This document shows positions 5,747 through 5,768 of a stretch of 5,768 nt of DNA, piece after piece. Position 1 is the first letter of the stretch. The number at the start of each line of letters is the position of its first letter. Origin of the DNA: Sedimentisphaerales bacterium (GTDB taxonomy: Bacteria; Planctomycetota; Phycisphaerae; Sedimentisphaerales; Anaerobacaceae); assembly GCA_016933985.1 (NCBI GenBank), contig JAFGTU010000497.1:1-5768 (forward strand), read 5' to 3'. The position numbers and the translations under genes are program-made. The notes below the pieces were generated by a model. It was not told the origin of the DNA. It saw nothing but the letters and a program-made list of their open reading frames with translations, and searched no databases.

Positions 5747-5768
5747 TTCAGTTAACCAGATATTGACA

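Overview
This window is the conserved translation and transcription locus around tuf, secE and nusG, with an unrelated-looking exported HEAT-repeat gene upstream. The best guess for the organism is a planctomycete (Planctomycetota), possibly a Phycisphaerae-like lineage. The main reason is EF-Tu: its switch I loop lacks the usual RGITI sequence and instead reads GRRDPTKILTI, which resembles the RDATKTVTIA form I remember from Rhodopirellula-type EF-Tu. The SecE N-terminus (IYKRGQG) and the form of NusG also fit. This placement rests on memory of family sequences, not on a search.

Layout, all on the + strand. Positions 1-153 hold a good sigma70-type promoter (TTGACT, 17-nt spacer, TATTAT) and a short leader. 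Positions 154-2424 encode a 756-residue protein with a signal peptide and an alpha-solenoid body of HEAT-like repeats ending in TPR-like helices; its function is unknown. Positions 2425-2739 contain no gene, only a T-rich stretch and weak dyads. A tRNA-Thr(GGU) gene (2740-2812) follows, then a hairpin and the tuf leader, tuf (EF-Tu, 2986-4212), rpmG (L33, 4350-4520), tRNA-Trp(CCA) (4561-4633), secE (4697-5101) and nusG (5163-5705). The window ends in a leader with a strong Shine-Dalgarno sequence, where rplK is expected.

The tRNA-Thr/tuf/rpmG/tRNA-Trp/secE/nusG block has the same order as in many deep bacterial lineages, and the E. coli thrT-tufB ... secE-nusG-rplK region is a variant of it. 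The products work together: EF-Tu brings aminoacyl-tRNAs (including those made here) to the ribosome, L33 is a 50S protein, SecE is an essential SecYEG subunit, and NusG couples RNA polymerase to the ribosome or Rho.

I did not find a previously undescribed system. The points most worth a second look are the rebuilt GTPase motifs of EF-Tu, a C in place of the near-invariant T55 in tRNA-Thr, a half-degenerate zinc site in L33, a dyad in the promoter spacer of the HEAT gene, and possible RNA structures in the tuf and secE leaders.
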